In this document: positions 49,278 to 59,582 of the stretch, piece by piece
Layout of the letters: every line of letters starts with the position of its first letter
How positions within the stretch are numbered: position 1 is the first letter of the stretch
From: Streptomyces bambusae
GTDB taxonomy: Bacteria; Actinomycetota; Actinomycetes; Streptomycetales; Streptomycetaceae
DNA: 64,000 nucleotides
Assembly (NCBI RefSeq): GCF_020532645.1
Contig: NZ_JAJAUZ010000001.1
Coordinates: 186,001-250,000 of the forward strand
Direction: 5' to 3'
Notes under the pieces: model-generated
Database searches by the model: none
What the model was told of the DNA's origin: nothing
The model's input: only the letters and a program-made list of their open reading frames with translations
Program-made: the position numbers and the translations under genes

Positions 49278-49299
49278 GATACCTGCTTAGGCAGGTATC
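49278..49299. promoter_or_regulatory. MarR operator over the MFS promoter
   Basis: GATACCTGC-TTAG-GCAGGTATC, perfect 9-bp arms. It overlaps TATCCT (49296-49301), a -10 box ending 7 nt before the MFS ATG (leaderless). Repressor binding here would block the polymerase. Confidence 0.85.
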
Positions 49300-49308
49300 C
49301 TCACCCGT

Positions 49309-50598
49309 ATGACGTACACCGCGCCCCCTTCTGCCGGAGACTCCTCGGATGCGACCCCGGGGGCGGGGGGTCCGGCGACCGCGGGTACGGCGACGACCGC
49401 GCAGCCCGTGTCCCGGCCGGTGCCGCGTCCCGCCTTGCGGCTGGTGGTCGTGCTCGGCGCGCTGTCCGCGTTCGGACCGCTGAGCCTGGACATGTACCTC
49501 CCGGGGCTGCCGGACCTGGCCGGGGACCTGCACGTGGGGGCCGCCGACGCGCAGCTCACGCTCACCGCCTGCCTGCTGGGCCTGGCCTTCGGGCAGCTCG
49601 TCGGGGGGCCGATGGCCGACCGCTGGGGCCGCCGCCGCCCGCTGCTGTGGGGGCTGGCCGGGTACGCCGTCGCCTCCGTCCTGTGCGCCTTCGCCCCGAA
49701 CGCCCCCGCCCTCACCGGCCTCCGCCTGCTCCAGGGCCTCGCGGGCGGCTTCGGCATCGTCATCGCCCGGGCGGTGGTGTCCGACCTGTACGAGGGTGCC
49801 GCGGCGGCCCGCGTGTTCTCCCTGCTCATGATCGTCAACGGTGCCGCCCCGATCCTCGCCCCGCTGGCGGGCGGCCAGCTGCTGCGGCTGACCGACTGGC
49901 GGGGGGTGTTCCTCGTCCTGGCCCTGACCGGTGCGGCGATCCTCGCCGGTGCGGCCCTGCTGCTGCGCGAGACCCTGCCCGCGGAGGCGCGCGGGGGCGG
50001 GGGGCCGGGGCGGATCGTGCGCGAGTTCGGTGCTCTGCTCCGAGAGCGGCGCTTCCTGGGCCCGACCCTGACCGGCGCCTTCGCGTTCGCCGGGCTCATG
50101 GCGTACATCGCCGGCTCGCCGTTCCTCCTCCAGGAGGTGCACGGGCTGTCGGCGCAGCAGTTCAGCCTGGTCTTCGGCGGCAACTCGCTGGGGCTGGTGC
50201 TGGCCGGACAGATCGGCGGCCGGCTGGTACGGCGGGTCCCCATGCGGCGGCTGGTCGGCTGCGGGGTCGCCCTCCAGGTGACCGGCGCGATGCTGCTCCT
50301 GCTCTCCGCGGTGGCGGACCTCGGGCTGCCGGGGGTGCTGCCGGCCCTCCTGCTGATCGTCTCCAGCATCGGGCTGATCGCCCCCAACACGTCGGCCCTC
50401 GCGCTCGAAGGCCGCCCCCGTACGGCGGGTACGGCCTCCGCCCTGCTCGGCCTGTGCTCCTACGCCATGGGTGGCCTCACCGCTCCCCTCGCCGGCCTCT
50501 CCGGCACCTCCTCCACCCTCCCCCTGGCCGTGTCCGTCGCCACCACCTCGGCCCTGGCCCTGACGGCGCACCTCACCCTCACCCGCCGCAGCGGCTGA
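49309..50598 (+). CDS. MFS drug efflux transporter, Bcr/CflA type
   Basis: A 429-residue, 12-helix major facilitator protein. Signature sequences: 'LSLDMYLPGLPDLAGDL' in TM1 region (the SxDMYLPxxP pattern of Bcr/CflA pumps), 'GQLVGGPMADRWGRRRPLL' in loop 2-3 and 'LQGLAGGFGIVIARAVVSDLY' in the TM4-5 region. It likely exports small hydrophobic drugs such as bicyclomycin, chloramphenicol or sulfonamide-like compounds; the true substrate is unknown. The start follows the MarR operator without a ribosome site. A Thr/Ala/Pro-rich 40-residue leader precedes TM1. Confidence 0.93.
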   Translation: MTYTAPPSAGDSSDATPGAGGPATAGTATTAQPVSRPVPRPALRLVVVLGALSAFGPLSLDMYLPGLPDLAGDLHVGAADAQLTLTACLLGLAFGQLVGGPMADRWGRRRPLLWGLAGYAVASVLCAFAPNAPALTGLRLLQGLAGGFGIVIARAVVSDLYEGAAAARVFSLLMIVNGAAPILAPLAGGQLLRLTDWRGVFLVLALTGAAILAGAALLLRETLPAEARGGGGPGRIVREFGALLRERRFLGPTLTGAFAFAGLMAYIAGSPFLLQEVHGLSAQQFSLVFGGNSLGLVLAGQIGGRLVRRVPMRRLVGCGVALQVTGAMLLLLSAVADLGLPGVLPALLLIVSSIGLIAPNTSALALEGRPRTAGTASALLGLCSYAMGGLTAPLAGLSGTSSTLPLAVSVATTSALALTAHLTLTRRSG

Positions 50599-50714
50599 CC
50601 CTCCGCGGCCGCGGGGCGGCCGTCGCGGCGGCAGGCCGGGGAGTCCGCGGACCCGGGGCCGGGCCGGCCCCGGGCGGGAACCCGGGCCGGCCCCCGCCGT
50701 GGCGGCGGCCCCGC

Positions 50715-52250
50715 TCAGTCCTCGTCGGCGACCGGTATCGGCTGCGAGACCACCACGTCCGGAAGGGCCTCCGGGACGGGCGCCGCAGCGGCAGCGGCAG
50801 CGGGGGCGGGGCCGGCGACCGCAGCGGCGGCGACCGCGGCCTGCGACGGCCCCGTTCCCCCGTCCGCCAGCAGCTTCCGTGCCAGCCCCAGCCCCGCCCC
50901 GCCCATCGTCAGCGCCTTGGCGAACAGCTCGGCCATGCCGTCGGCACCGTTGAGCAGGACCATCTGGTCGACGTTGCCGAAGGCGGACGCGCCCGCCTCG
51001 ACGATCTTCGGCCAGTTCTCGGCGAGCTGCTGGGCGACCACGGCCTCCTGGTTCTCGGCCAGCGCGGCGGCCCGCGCCTTGATCGCCTCGGCCTCCGCGA
51101 GACCCTTCGCCCTGGCCGCGGAGGCCACTGCGAGGCCCTTCGCCTCGGCGGCCGCCGCCTCCGCCTCGCCCGTGGCCCGGGTGGCCGTCGCGGCCGCCAG
51201 GCCGCGGGCCTCGGTGGCCTCGGCCTCGGCGGCGGCGGCCGTCTTGACCCGGGTCGCCTCGGCCGCCGCCGCCAGCTCGGTCTCCCTGGCCTTGGCCTGT
51301 GCGGCCGAGATCCGCGCGTCGCGTTCCGCTTCGGCGAGCGTGCGCTTCTCGTACGCCATCGCGTCGGCCGGCTTGCGGACGTCCGCCTGGAGCTGCTGCT
51401 CCCGCCGGTGCGCCTCCAGCTCGGCCACCCGGGTCTCCTGGACCACGACCTCCTGCCGGGCCGCGGCCTCCGACAGCGGGCCCGCCTGCCGGGCGGTGGC
51501 GGCCGCCTTGTCCCGCTCGGCCTGGTAGCCGGCCTGCAGGATCTCGCTGTCCCGGGTGGCCTCCGCCATCCGCGCCATGGCGGTCTGCTCGGCTTCCGTG
51601 GCCAGCCGGTTCGCCTCCGCCTGCGCGATCCGGGCGTCGCGCTGCACGGCGGCGGCGTGCGGGGCCGCCAGGTTCTTGATGTAGCCGGTCGGGTCGTCGA
51701 TCTCGTGGATCTGGAGCGAGTCCACGATCAGGCCCAGCTTCTCCATCTCCGTATTGCAGGCCGCCCGCGCCTGCCCCGTCAGCTTCTCCCGGTCCCGGAT
51801 CATGTCCTCGACCGTCAGACCGCCCACGATCGAGCGCAGGTGGCCCGCGAACACGATGTGCACGCGCTCCGGCATCAGTTTCTGCTGGTCCAGGAACCGG
51901 CGGGCGGCGTTCGCGATCGACACGTAGTCGTCGCCCACCTTGAAGATCACCACGCCCCGCACCTTGAGCGGGATGCCCTGCTGGGTCACGCACTCCACCG
52001 ACAGCTGGGTCTCGTTCAGGTCCAGCGACAGCTTGCGGACCGCCTGCACGCCCGGCACCACCAGGGTGCCGCGGCCCGTGACGATCCGGAACCCCATGCC
52101 CTCGTCCAGACCCTCGGTCTTGTGGGTGGAGCCGGAGATGACCAGGGCCTCGTTGGGTTCGGCCACCCGCCACATCAGCTTGAACAGGCCTATCAGAAAC
52201 GCGATTCCGGCGAGACACGCTCCCGCCACGACGCCGACGAACATCGGCAT
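50715..52250 (-). CDS. Flotillin-like SPFH protein
   Basis: A 511-residue membrane scaffold protein. One N-terminal hydrophobic segment (about 3-25), an SPFH/PHB domain (about 30-200, 'EPNEALVISG', 'VECVTQQGIPLKVRGVVIFKV'), then a long Ala/Glu-rich coiled coil (about 210-430) with repeated 'AEAxAAAEAKGLA' units and a C-terminal 'NVDQMVLLNGADGM' flotillin motif. It forms large oligomers in functional membrane microdomains. The last 50 residues are Ala/Pro-rich. It lies 155 bp downstream of an NfeD-like gene on the same strand, the common flotillin-NfeD pairing. Confidence 0.92.
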   Translation of the reverse strand: MPMFVGVVAGACLAGIAFLIGLFKLMWRVAEPNEALVISGSTHKTEGLDEGMGFRIVTGRGTLVVPGVQAVRKLSLDLNETQLSVECVTQQGIPLKVRGVVIFKVGDDYVSIANAARRFLDQQKLMPERVHIVFAGHLRSIVGGLTVEDMIRDREKLTGQARAACNTEMEKLGLIVDSLQIHEIDDPTGYIKNLAAPHAAAVQRDARIAQAEANRLATEAEQTAMARMAEATRDSEILQAGYQAERDKAAATARQAGPLSEAAARQEVVVQETRVAELEAHRREQQLQADVRKPADAMAYEKRTLAEAERDARISAAQAKARETELAAAAEATRVKTAAAAEAEATEARGLAAATATRATGEAEAAAAEAKGLAVASAARAKGLAEAEAIKARAAALAENQEAVVAQQLAENWPKIVEAGASAFGNVDQMVLLNGADGMAELFAKALTMGGAGLGLARKLLADGGTGPSQAAVAAAAVAGPAPAAAAAAAPVPEALPDVVVSQPIPVADED

Positions 52251-52405
52251 TCGCCCCCTTCGCGCGGTGCCGCCCGGCACCGACGAGGGCGAGTGTCCGC
52301 CCGCCGGACCGCCCGTGGAAGCTCCCCGGCAGCCGTTGTCGCCGTCTTGATACGGAGCCGTGAAACGACCGGCACGCAGGGCGGACCCGTACGGGGTCCG
52401 GCGCG

Positions 52406-52633
52406 TCAGACCCCGTACGCAGCCGCCACGTAGACCGTCCGCGGCGGCATGTACTCGACCACCGTCACCAGTGCCCCCGGCCCGAATCGCTCACCCGCCA
52501 CGGCCGCGTACGCGAGGAACGCCTCCGAGCCGCCGCGGACCGGGACGAGGACCTCCCCGACCAGCCCCGGCCCGATCGATCCGGATACCCGCCCGGTCCG
52601 CCCCACCACACCGCCGCCCGCAGCCTCCGTCAT
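52406..52633 (-). CDS. NfeD-like small OB-fold protein next to flotillin
   Basis: A 75-residue protein with a beta-rich pattern 'VVGRTGRVSGSIGPGLVGEVLV', 'GGSEAFLAYAAVAGERFGPGALVTVVEY' (in parts), similar to the OB-fold at the C-terminus of NfeD proteins. There is no membrane helix, so it is either a soluble NfeD-domain protein or a reduced form. Position upstream of flotillin supports the link. ATG 52633. Confidence 0.72.
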   Translation of the reverse strand: MTEAAGGGVVGRTGRVSGSIGPGLVGEVLVPVRGGSEAFLAYAAVAGERFGPGALVTVVEYMPPRTVYVAAAYGV

Positions 52634-52693
52634 GCCGCGAGGGTATCGGCCCACCGGCCGCCGCGGCTCCACCGGGCCTGCTCGGACAGCAAA

Positions 52694-52708
52694 CTGACGT
52701 AGCGTCAG
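52694..52708. promoter_or_regulatory. TetR-type inverted repeat upstream of the dehydrogenase operon
   Basis: CTGACG-TAG-CGTCAG, perfect 6-bp arms, centred 43 bp upstream of the -10 box TACCCT (52750-52755) of the next gene. TGACG-N3-CGTCA is a common TetR-family site in actinobacteria. No TetR gene is adjacent. Confidence 0.6.
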
Positions 52709-52761
52709 ATTTATTCGTCGCGGCCCTGGGCTGTTGGGGCGCCGCTCGCTACCCTCCGCGC

Positions 52762-53844
52762 ATGATTCCCACGGCTGTCTGGGGCACCGGCAACGTCGGA
52801 CGCGCAGCGATCCGCGCCGTAGCGGCCCACCCGGACCTGCACCTCACGTCCGTACTCGTCCACAGTCCCGACAAGGTCGGCCGCGACGCAGGCGAACTCG
52901 CCTGCCTCGACCACGCATTGGGGGTGCCGGCCACCGACGACGCCGACGCCGTCCTCGCCGCCCGCCCACGGGCCGTCGTCTACGCGGCCTCCGGCGACAT
53001 CCGCCCCGACGAGGCCCAGGCCGACGTCATCCGGGCGATCCGGGCCGGCGCCGTGGTCGTCACCCCCGCCCTGTACGCCTTCTACGACCAGCGCAGCGCC
53101 CCGCCCGAGCTGCGCGAGCCCGTGCTCGACGCGATCGCCGAGGGCGGCGGCTCGCTGTTCGTCTCCGGCGTCGATCCCGGCTGGGGCAACGACGTCCTCC
53201 CGCTCCTGGTCAGCGGCCTCGGCTCGACCGTCGACGCGATCCGCTGCCAGGAGATCTTCGACTACTCGACGTACGAGCAGGAGGACTCGGTCCGTCACCT
53301 CATCGGGATGGGCCACCCCATGGACTACCAGCCGCCCATGCTGCTGCCCTCCGTCCCCACCATGGTCTGGGGCGGCCAGCTGCGCCTGATGGCCCGCGCC
53401 CTCGGCGTCGAGCTCGACGAGATACGCGAGACCCTCGACCGCCGGGCGCTGGACGCCGACGTGACCACCCGCACCATGGGCGACTTCGCCGCCGGCACCC
53501 AGGGCGCGGTCCGCTTCGAGGTGCAGGGCATCGTCGGCGGCGAACCCCGACTGGTCATCGAGCACGTCACCCGCATCCACAAGGACTGCGCCCCCGACTG
53601 GCCGGTGCCACCCGGCGGCGGCGACGGCGCGCACCGGGTCGTCGTCGAGGGCCGCCCCCGCATCGAGGTCACGGTCGAGGCCTCCGACGAGGGCGAGAAC
53701 CGCTCCGCCGGCGGCAACGCCACCGCCGTCGGCCGGCTGGTCGGCGCGATCGACTGGCTGGCCGCGGCCGAACCCGGCCTCTACGACGCACTCGACGTCC
53801 CCCTGCGCCCCGCCGCGGGCCGACTCGGAAGGAACCGGCCGTGA
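52762..53844 (+). CDS. Dihydrodipicolinate reductase-like NAD(P)-dependent dehydrogenase
   Basis: A 360-residue oxidoreductase with an N-terminal Rossmann fold ('VWGTGNVGRAAIRAVAAHPDL', residues 6-26) and a C-terminal domain like that of amine/diaminopimelate-type dehydrogenases and the CitL/dap-like group ('GWGNDVLPLLVSGLGS', 'GNATAVGRLVGAIDWL'). Actinobacterial members occur with TetR regulators and steroid- or amine-related catabolism; the substrate here is unknown. TACCCT (52750-52755) ends 6 nt before the ATG (leaderless). The stop overlaps the AhpD-like gene start (GTGA), so the two are coupled. Confidence 0.85.
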   Translation: MIPTAVWGTGNVGRAAIRAVAAHPDLHLTSVLVHSPDKVGRDAGELACLDHALGVPATDDADAVLAARPRAVVYAASGDIRPDEAQADVIRAIRAGAVVVTPALYAFYDQRSAPPELREPVLDAIAEGGGSLFVSGVDPGWGNDVLPLLVSGLGSTVDAIRCQEIFDYSTYEQEDSVRHLIGMGHPMDYQPPMLLPSVPTMVWGGQLRLMARALGVELDEIRETLDRRALDADVTTRTMGDFAAGTQGAVRFEVQGIVGGEPRLVIEHVTRIHKDCAPDWPVPPGGGDGAHRVVVEGRPRIEVTVEASDEGENRSAGGNATAVGRLVGAIDWLAAAEPGLYDALDVPLRPAAGRLGRNRP

Positions 53845-54320
53845 TCATCGACATCCCCGAGGGCAAGCACCCGATCGAGCACGTGTGGGGCGACATGGTC
53901 CCCGAGATCGGCATGGCCGCCTCGAACTTCTCGCTGTCCGTGTACGCCCACACCACCCTGGGCCTGCGCGAGTTCGAGGCCGCCCGGCTGCGCATCGCGC
54001 AGATCAACGGCTGCCTGTTCTGCCTGGACTGGCGGACCGACCGGGACGGCGAGAAGGTCGAGGAGGAGTTCGCCGGTGCGGTCGAGGAGTGGCGCACCAC
54101 GGAGGCCTTCGACGACCGCACCCGGCTGGCGGCCGAGTACGCCGAGCGGTACGCGCTCGACCACCACGGGCTCGACGACGCGTTCTGGTCGAGGATGACC
54201 GCGCACTACAGCCAGCCGGAGATCGTGGAGCTGACCATGAGCATCGGCTCGTGGCTGGCGTTCGGCCGCCTCAACCGGGTCCTCGGGCTCGACGCCGTCT
54301 GCGTACTCCCGGGTCACTGA
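53841..54320 (+). CDS. Carboxymuconolactone decarboxylase family (AhpD-like) protein
   Basis: A 159-residue helical protein of the AhpD/CMD fold. The redox pair C58-L-F-C61 lies in 'LRIAQINGCLFCLDWRTD', typical of AhpD-like peroxidase partners, and the later helix 'EIVELTMSIGSWLAFGRLNRVLGLD' matches the family. It may be an alkylhydroperoxidase or serve the upstream dehydrogenase. It starts with GTG overlapping that gene's stop by 4 bp. A 28-bp palindrome follows the stop. Confidence 0.9.
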   Translation: MIIDIPEGKHPIEHVWGDMVPEIGMAASNFSLSVYAHTTLGLREFEAARLRIAQINGCLFCLDWRTDRDGEKVEEEFAGAVEEWRTTEAFDDRTRLAAEYAERYALDHHGLDDAFWSRMTAHYSQPEIVELTMSIGSWLAFGRLNRVLGLDAVCVLPGH

Positions 54321-54321
54321 A

Positions 54322-54349
54322 CGTACGGGCCCGGATCCGGGCCCGTACG
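54322..54349. terminator. 28-bp palindromic terminator between convergent genes
   Basis: CGTACGGGCCCG-GATC-CGGGCCCGTACG, a perfect palindrome starting 2 bp after the AhpD-like stop; it is symmetric and can serve both strands. Confidence 0.8.
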
Positions 54350-54412
54350 CACGCACCGCACCGCTGGGGCCGTGCCGCGGGAGTCCCCTGGGGAGCCCCC
54401 TCAGGGGTCCCC

Positions 54413-56449
<2,037 letters not shown>

Positions 56450-57967
56450 GTGCGCTCCCTCACGCTCACCAGGAAACTCCTGGTCCCCGCACTGACCTCA
56501 CTCGCCCTCGCCGCCACCGGCTGCACCGCGGCCGGCACCGCCGACGCCGCGCCCCCCGCCCCCGCCACCGAGGCGGCGGCCGCCGCCTCCCCGGCCCCCG
56601 GCCACCCGGCCGGGGCGGGCGAGCAGCTCGCCGTACGCGCCGCCCCGCAGCACACCCCCACCGCCGTGGCCCGCCCGGCGGGCGCCCGTACGACGGCCGA
56701 GCGCAGCCCGCTCAAGGTCGCCTCGTACGACAAGAAGACCCGGCGGGCCGTCATATCCACGGCGCAGCACCGGACTTCCGGCGACGCCGGCAGCGACCGG
56801 GCCGCCGCGGGCGCCGGGGCCACCGCCGGGGCCGGCGGCGCCGGGGCCACCGCCGGGCCCGCCGCCGGGGCCGGCCGGCCCGTCGAGCCCGTCCCGCCCG
56901 CCCAGTCCGCCCAGCCCGTCAAGACGGGTGACGTGATCGCCAGCGCTCCCGCGCCCGGCGCCCCCCAGGGCCTGCTGGCCGAGGTCACCGACATCGTGCG
57001 GACCACGGACCGCGGCACCGAGGTCGTCACCAAGCCCGCCACCCTCGACCAGGTCCTCGCCGACGACGAGGCCGCCGGCCAGGTGCCCGTCGACCCGTCG
57101 ACGGTGCAGGTCGTCCCGCTGCTGGAGGGCGTGAAGTTCTCCTGGACCAGGCCCGACGGAGTCCACTTCGGTCCCAACGGCGTGAAGGTGCCGGCCGGCA
57201 ACCTCCGCCTCGACGTGGAGACCGGCATCGAGACCGCGGCGGACGCCCCGGTCTCCGCGGCCGCCTCCGCCGCCGGATACGTGCAGCTCGCGCCCGAGGT
57301 GGAGTTCTCGTACGACGGCAGCCCGGGCCGGATCGGCCCGGGGGCCGCCTTCCTCGGCATGAGCGGCGACTGGTCGGCGCACTGGAACCTCAAGGGCCGG
57401 GTCTCCGCCCAGGCCACCCAGCGCATCCCGCTGGCCCGGCTGCACGCCGACCCGGTCATCCAGGTCGGCCCGGTGCCGGTGGTCGTCAACCTCGGCCTGA
57501 CCGTCTACCTCCAGGTCCAGGCCGACGGCCGGATCACCGTCGACGTCACGCAGGACGTGAAGGGCGACTTCCGGGTCGGCGGCAGCTACGCGTTCGGCAA
57601 GGGCTGGAGCCCGGTCGGCACCTCGCAGGTCACGAGCACCCCGGTGACCGCCTCGGTCACGGCCGCCGGCCGGGCCAAGGCCTCCCTGGGCACCGAGGCC
57701 TCCGTCGGCCTGTACGGCCTGGTCGGCCTCACCGCCGACTTCGCCCCGTACGTACGCGGCGAAGCACAGCTCACCGGTACGGCCTCCTCGGACGGAAAGG
57801 CGCAGCTGACGGGTGCCTGGTCGCTGCACGGCGGTTTCGACCTCTCGGGCCACCTGAGCCTGCAGCTCCGGATCTTCGGCACGCCGGTCTTCGAGAAGCG
57901 GATCCCGCTGGGGACCCTCACCCGCGAATGGCCGCTGACGCAGGGGACCTCGAAGCTCACCGCCTGA
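56450..57967 (+). CDS. Large exported protein, possible lipoprotein, unknown function
   Basis: 505 residues. The N-terminus 'VRSLTLTRKLLVPALTSLALAATGC' looks like an export signal, possibly with a lipidation Cys at 25, although the residue before the box is not the usual Leu. Residues 30-165 are Ala/Gly/Pro-rich and probably disordered, with repeated 'GAGATAG' units. From about 170 on there is a beta-rich domain ending in 'TPVFEKRIPLGTLTREWPLTQG', with a membrane-barrel-like or lipid-binding pattern of alternating residues but no family I recognise. GGAGGA lies 7 nt before GTG 56450. Function unknown. Confidence 0.78.
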   Translation: MRSLTLTRKLLVPALTSLALAATGCTAAGTADAAPPAPATEAAAAASPAPGHPAGAGEQLAVRAAPQHTPTAVARPAGARTTAERSPLKVASYDKKTRRAVISTAQHRTSGDAGSDRAAAGAGATAGAGGAGATAGPAAGAGRPVEPVPPAQSAQPVKTGDVIASAPAPGAPQGLLAEVTDIVRTTDRGTEVVTKPATLDQVLADDEAAGQVPVDPSTVQVVPLLEGVKFSWTRPDGVHFGPNGVKVPAGNLRLDVETGIETAADAPVSAAASAAGYVQLAPEVEFSYDGSPGRIGPGAAFLGMSGDWSAHWNLKGRVSAQATQRIPLARLHADPVIQVGPVPVVVNLGLTVYLQVQADGRITVDVTQDVKGDFRVGGSYAFGKGWSPVGTSQVTSTPVTASVTAAGRAKASLGTEASVGLYGLVGLTADFAPYVRGEAQLTGTASSDGKAQLTGAWSLHGGFDLSGHLSLQLRIFGTPVFEKRIPLGTLTREWPLTQGTSKLTA

Positions 57968-58049
57968 GCCGCCCCGCCCCGCCGGGAAGCACCCCGCGCG
58001 CCCGGTTTCCGGCCGGCCGGGCGGGGTGCCGCCGTATCCGGAGGGGCGC

Positions 58050-58583
58050 TCACCCGCCGGTGGAACTCCACCGGACCTCGCCGTCCTCCACGACGTCCGT
58101 CGGCGTCAGCCCGAGCGCGCGGGCGACGGCGGCCGACGCCGCGTGCTCCGGGTGCACGTACGCGGCGAGCACGGTCACGCCCTGCCCGCGCAGCCAGTCG
58201 GCCATGGCGGCCGCGGCCTCGCGGGCGAAGCCCAGGCCCTGGTGCTCGACGCCCACCACCCATGCGAGGGAAGCCTCCAGGTCACCGGCCGACGTCCGGT
58301 ACACGGTCGCCTGCACGGTGCCGGCCAGCCGGCCGTCGTCGGTGCGGCGCAGCATCCAGTTCAGCCAGCCCTGGCTGCCGTCCGGCGACCGGCCAGCGGC
58401 CTGGCGGGCGTACCGGGCGGCCAGCTCGGCGAGCGTGCTCGGCGCCCCGCCGGTCCACGTGTGCAGCCGGACGTCGTCGAAGACCGGGAACGCCTCCGGG
58501 GCGTGCCCGGGACGCAGCGGCTCCAGCGCGAGCCGAGACGACGTCAAGAGATCCGCGACCGGCCAGTGGGTTGATGAGGTCAT
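58050..58583 (-). CDS. GNAT family N-acetyltransferase
   Basis: A 177-residue acyltransferase of the RimJ/RimL type: 'LTSSRLALEPLRPGHAPEAF' start, 'LEASLAWVVGVEHQGLGFAREAAAAMADWL' (acetyl-CoA pyrophosphate loop Q-G-x-G-x-A in 'EHQGLGFAREA'), and 'AYVHPEHAASAAVARALGLTPT'. It transfers acetyl from acetyl-CoA to an unknown amine. TACTGT (58590-58595, minus strand) ends 6 nt before the ATG, consistent with a leaderless mRNA. It is divergent from the small two-gene unit at 58667. Confidence 0.9.
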   Translation of the reverse strand: MTSSTHWPVADLLTSSRLALEPLRPGHAPEAFPVFDDVRLHTWTGGAPSTLAELAARYARQAAGRSPDGSQGWLNWMLRRTDDGRLAGTVQATVYRTSAGDLEASLAWVVGVEHQGLGFAREAAAAMADWLRGQGVTVLAAYVHPEHAASAAVARALGLTPTDVVEDGEVRWSSTGG

Positions 58584-58666
58584 CCGCGAACAGTAGTTCG
58601 CCGATCCGGGCTCTCCCGAGCGCGGACGGCGGACCCTGCCCACACGGACCTGCCCAGGAGGCTCAG

Positions 58667-58954
58667 ATGACCCCGAAGTCCGCCGGCCTGACCCTGGCCG
58701 AACCGCCGATCGACGCCGCCTCCCTGGCGGCGGCCCTGCCCCTGCTCACCGACAAGCTGGCCGCCCTCAAGGCGACCCTCGACCACGACCAGCAGGCCGT
58801 GCTCGGCAGCATCGTCACCTCGGCCGGCCGGCACCTGAGGGAGCTCCAGGGCCTCGGGGCGGCGACCGGCCCGCTCTCCGCCGCCGCCCCGGCCATGCGC
58901 ACGGAACTGCTGAACCTGCCGGACACCCTCGGCTTCACCGGGAGCACGCGATGA
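58667..58954 (+). CDS. Small helical protein, first of an overlapping pair
   Basis: A 95-residue soluble, helix-rich protein ('DAASLAAALPLLTDKLAALKATLDHDQQAVLGSIVTSAGRHL' in parts) without Cys or a signal. AGGAGG lies 5 nt before ATG 58667. I recognise no family. Its stop overlaps the next start (ATGA), so the two products are coupled and may interact. Confidence 0.72.
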   Translation: MTPKSAGLTLAEPPIDAASLAAALPLLTDKLAALKATLDHDQQAVLGSIVTSAGRHLRELQGLGAATGPLSAAAPAMRTELLNLPDTLGFTGSTR

Positions 58955-59145
58955 CGAAATCACTCACCATGGGACAGCGGCTGGCCGAGCTGCACGGCAT
59001 GCTGACCCCCGCCGAGCAGGCCAACCTCGAACTGATCCTCGGCCTCTCGGCCGGCCACCAGCTCCCGGACCACGACCCCGACTCGGCCACCGGCCGCCGC
59101 GCCGTCTCGGAGGCCATGGAACTCCTCTGCCTCGCGGGGCCCTGA
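58951..59145 (+). CDS. Small acidic protein, second of an overlapping pair
   Basis: A 64-residue protein, helical at the start ('SLTMGQRLAELHGMLTPAEQANLELILGL' in parts) with a His/Asp-rich middle 'GHQLPDHDPDS' that could bind metal. It begins within the stop of the preceding gene. No family recognised. Confidence 0.7.
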   Translation: MTKSLTMGQRLAELHGMLTPAEQANLELILGLSAGHQLPDHDPDSATGRRAVSEAMELLCLAGP

Positions 59146-59232
59146 AGGCCGCCCGCGCGGGCGGGGGCGACCGCCGGGTGGCCCGGCCGTGATTGCTCCG
59201 GTCCACCCGGCGTCCGAAGCGCCGTCCAAGCC

Positions 59233-59514
59233 CTACTGGGCGCGGACCGGCTTCGTCAGGAGGGGCAGCACGGCGGGGACTCCGGCGGCGGTCTGCCTGA
59301 CCGCGGCACCGAGCGTCTCGCCCTGCTTGTCGACGATGCCGCCGACCAGCCCGCCGCCCAGGGCCGCGGCACCGGCGGGGCCCGTCAGGAGGGTGTCGGA
59401 GGCGGCGGGGCTCGTCAGGAACGATTCGGTGCCGGCCGATGCGGTCGGTGCGACGGCCAGGGTGGTCCCGGCCACGATCACGCCGGTGGTCAGGATCTTG
59501 TGCAGCATGCCCAT
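59233..59514 (-). CDS. Small secreted hydrophobic protein, unknown
   Basis: 93 residues: signal peptide about 1-28 ('LHKILTTGVIVAGTTLAVAPTASA'), then a Gly/Ala/Leu-rich mature chain of 65 residues with 'GAAALGGGLVGGIVDKQG'. It has no cysteines, so it is neither a chaplin of the usual two-Cys type nor a clear rodlin. Start ATG 59514, with ATG 59508 as an alternative. It may be a surface or hydrophobic coat component; this is speculation. Confidence 0.65.
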   Translation of the reverse strand: MGMLHKILTTGVIVAGTTLAVAPTASAGTESFLTSPAASDTLLTGPAGAAALGGGLVGGIVDKQGETLGAAVRQTAAGVPAVLPLLTKPVRAQ

Positions 59515-59582
59515 CAGGATTACCTGTTCTCTTGGTGGTCTTCGGTCCGTGCCGGTTCTCGGCCGCTCGGGGCCGCGGGCGG

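Noticed and set aside
49165..52218. Open frame of about 1000 codons on the minus strand
   Set aside because: Shadow of the MFS gene (antisense) and flotillin (other frame); Gly/Arg-rich without domains.
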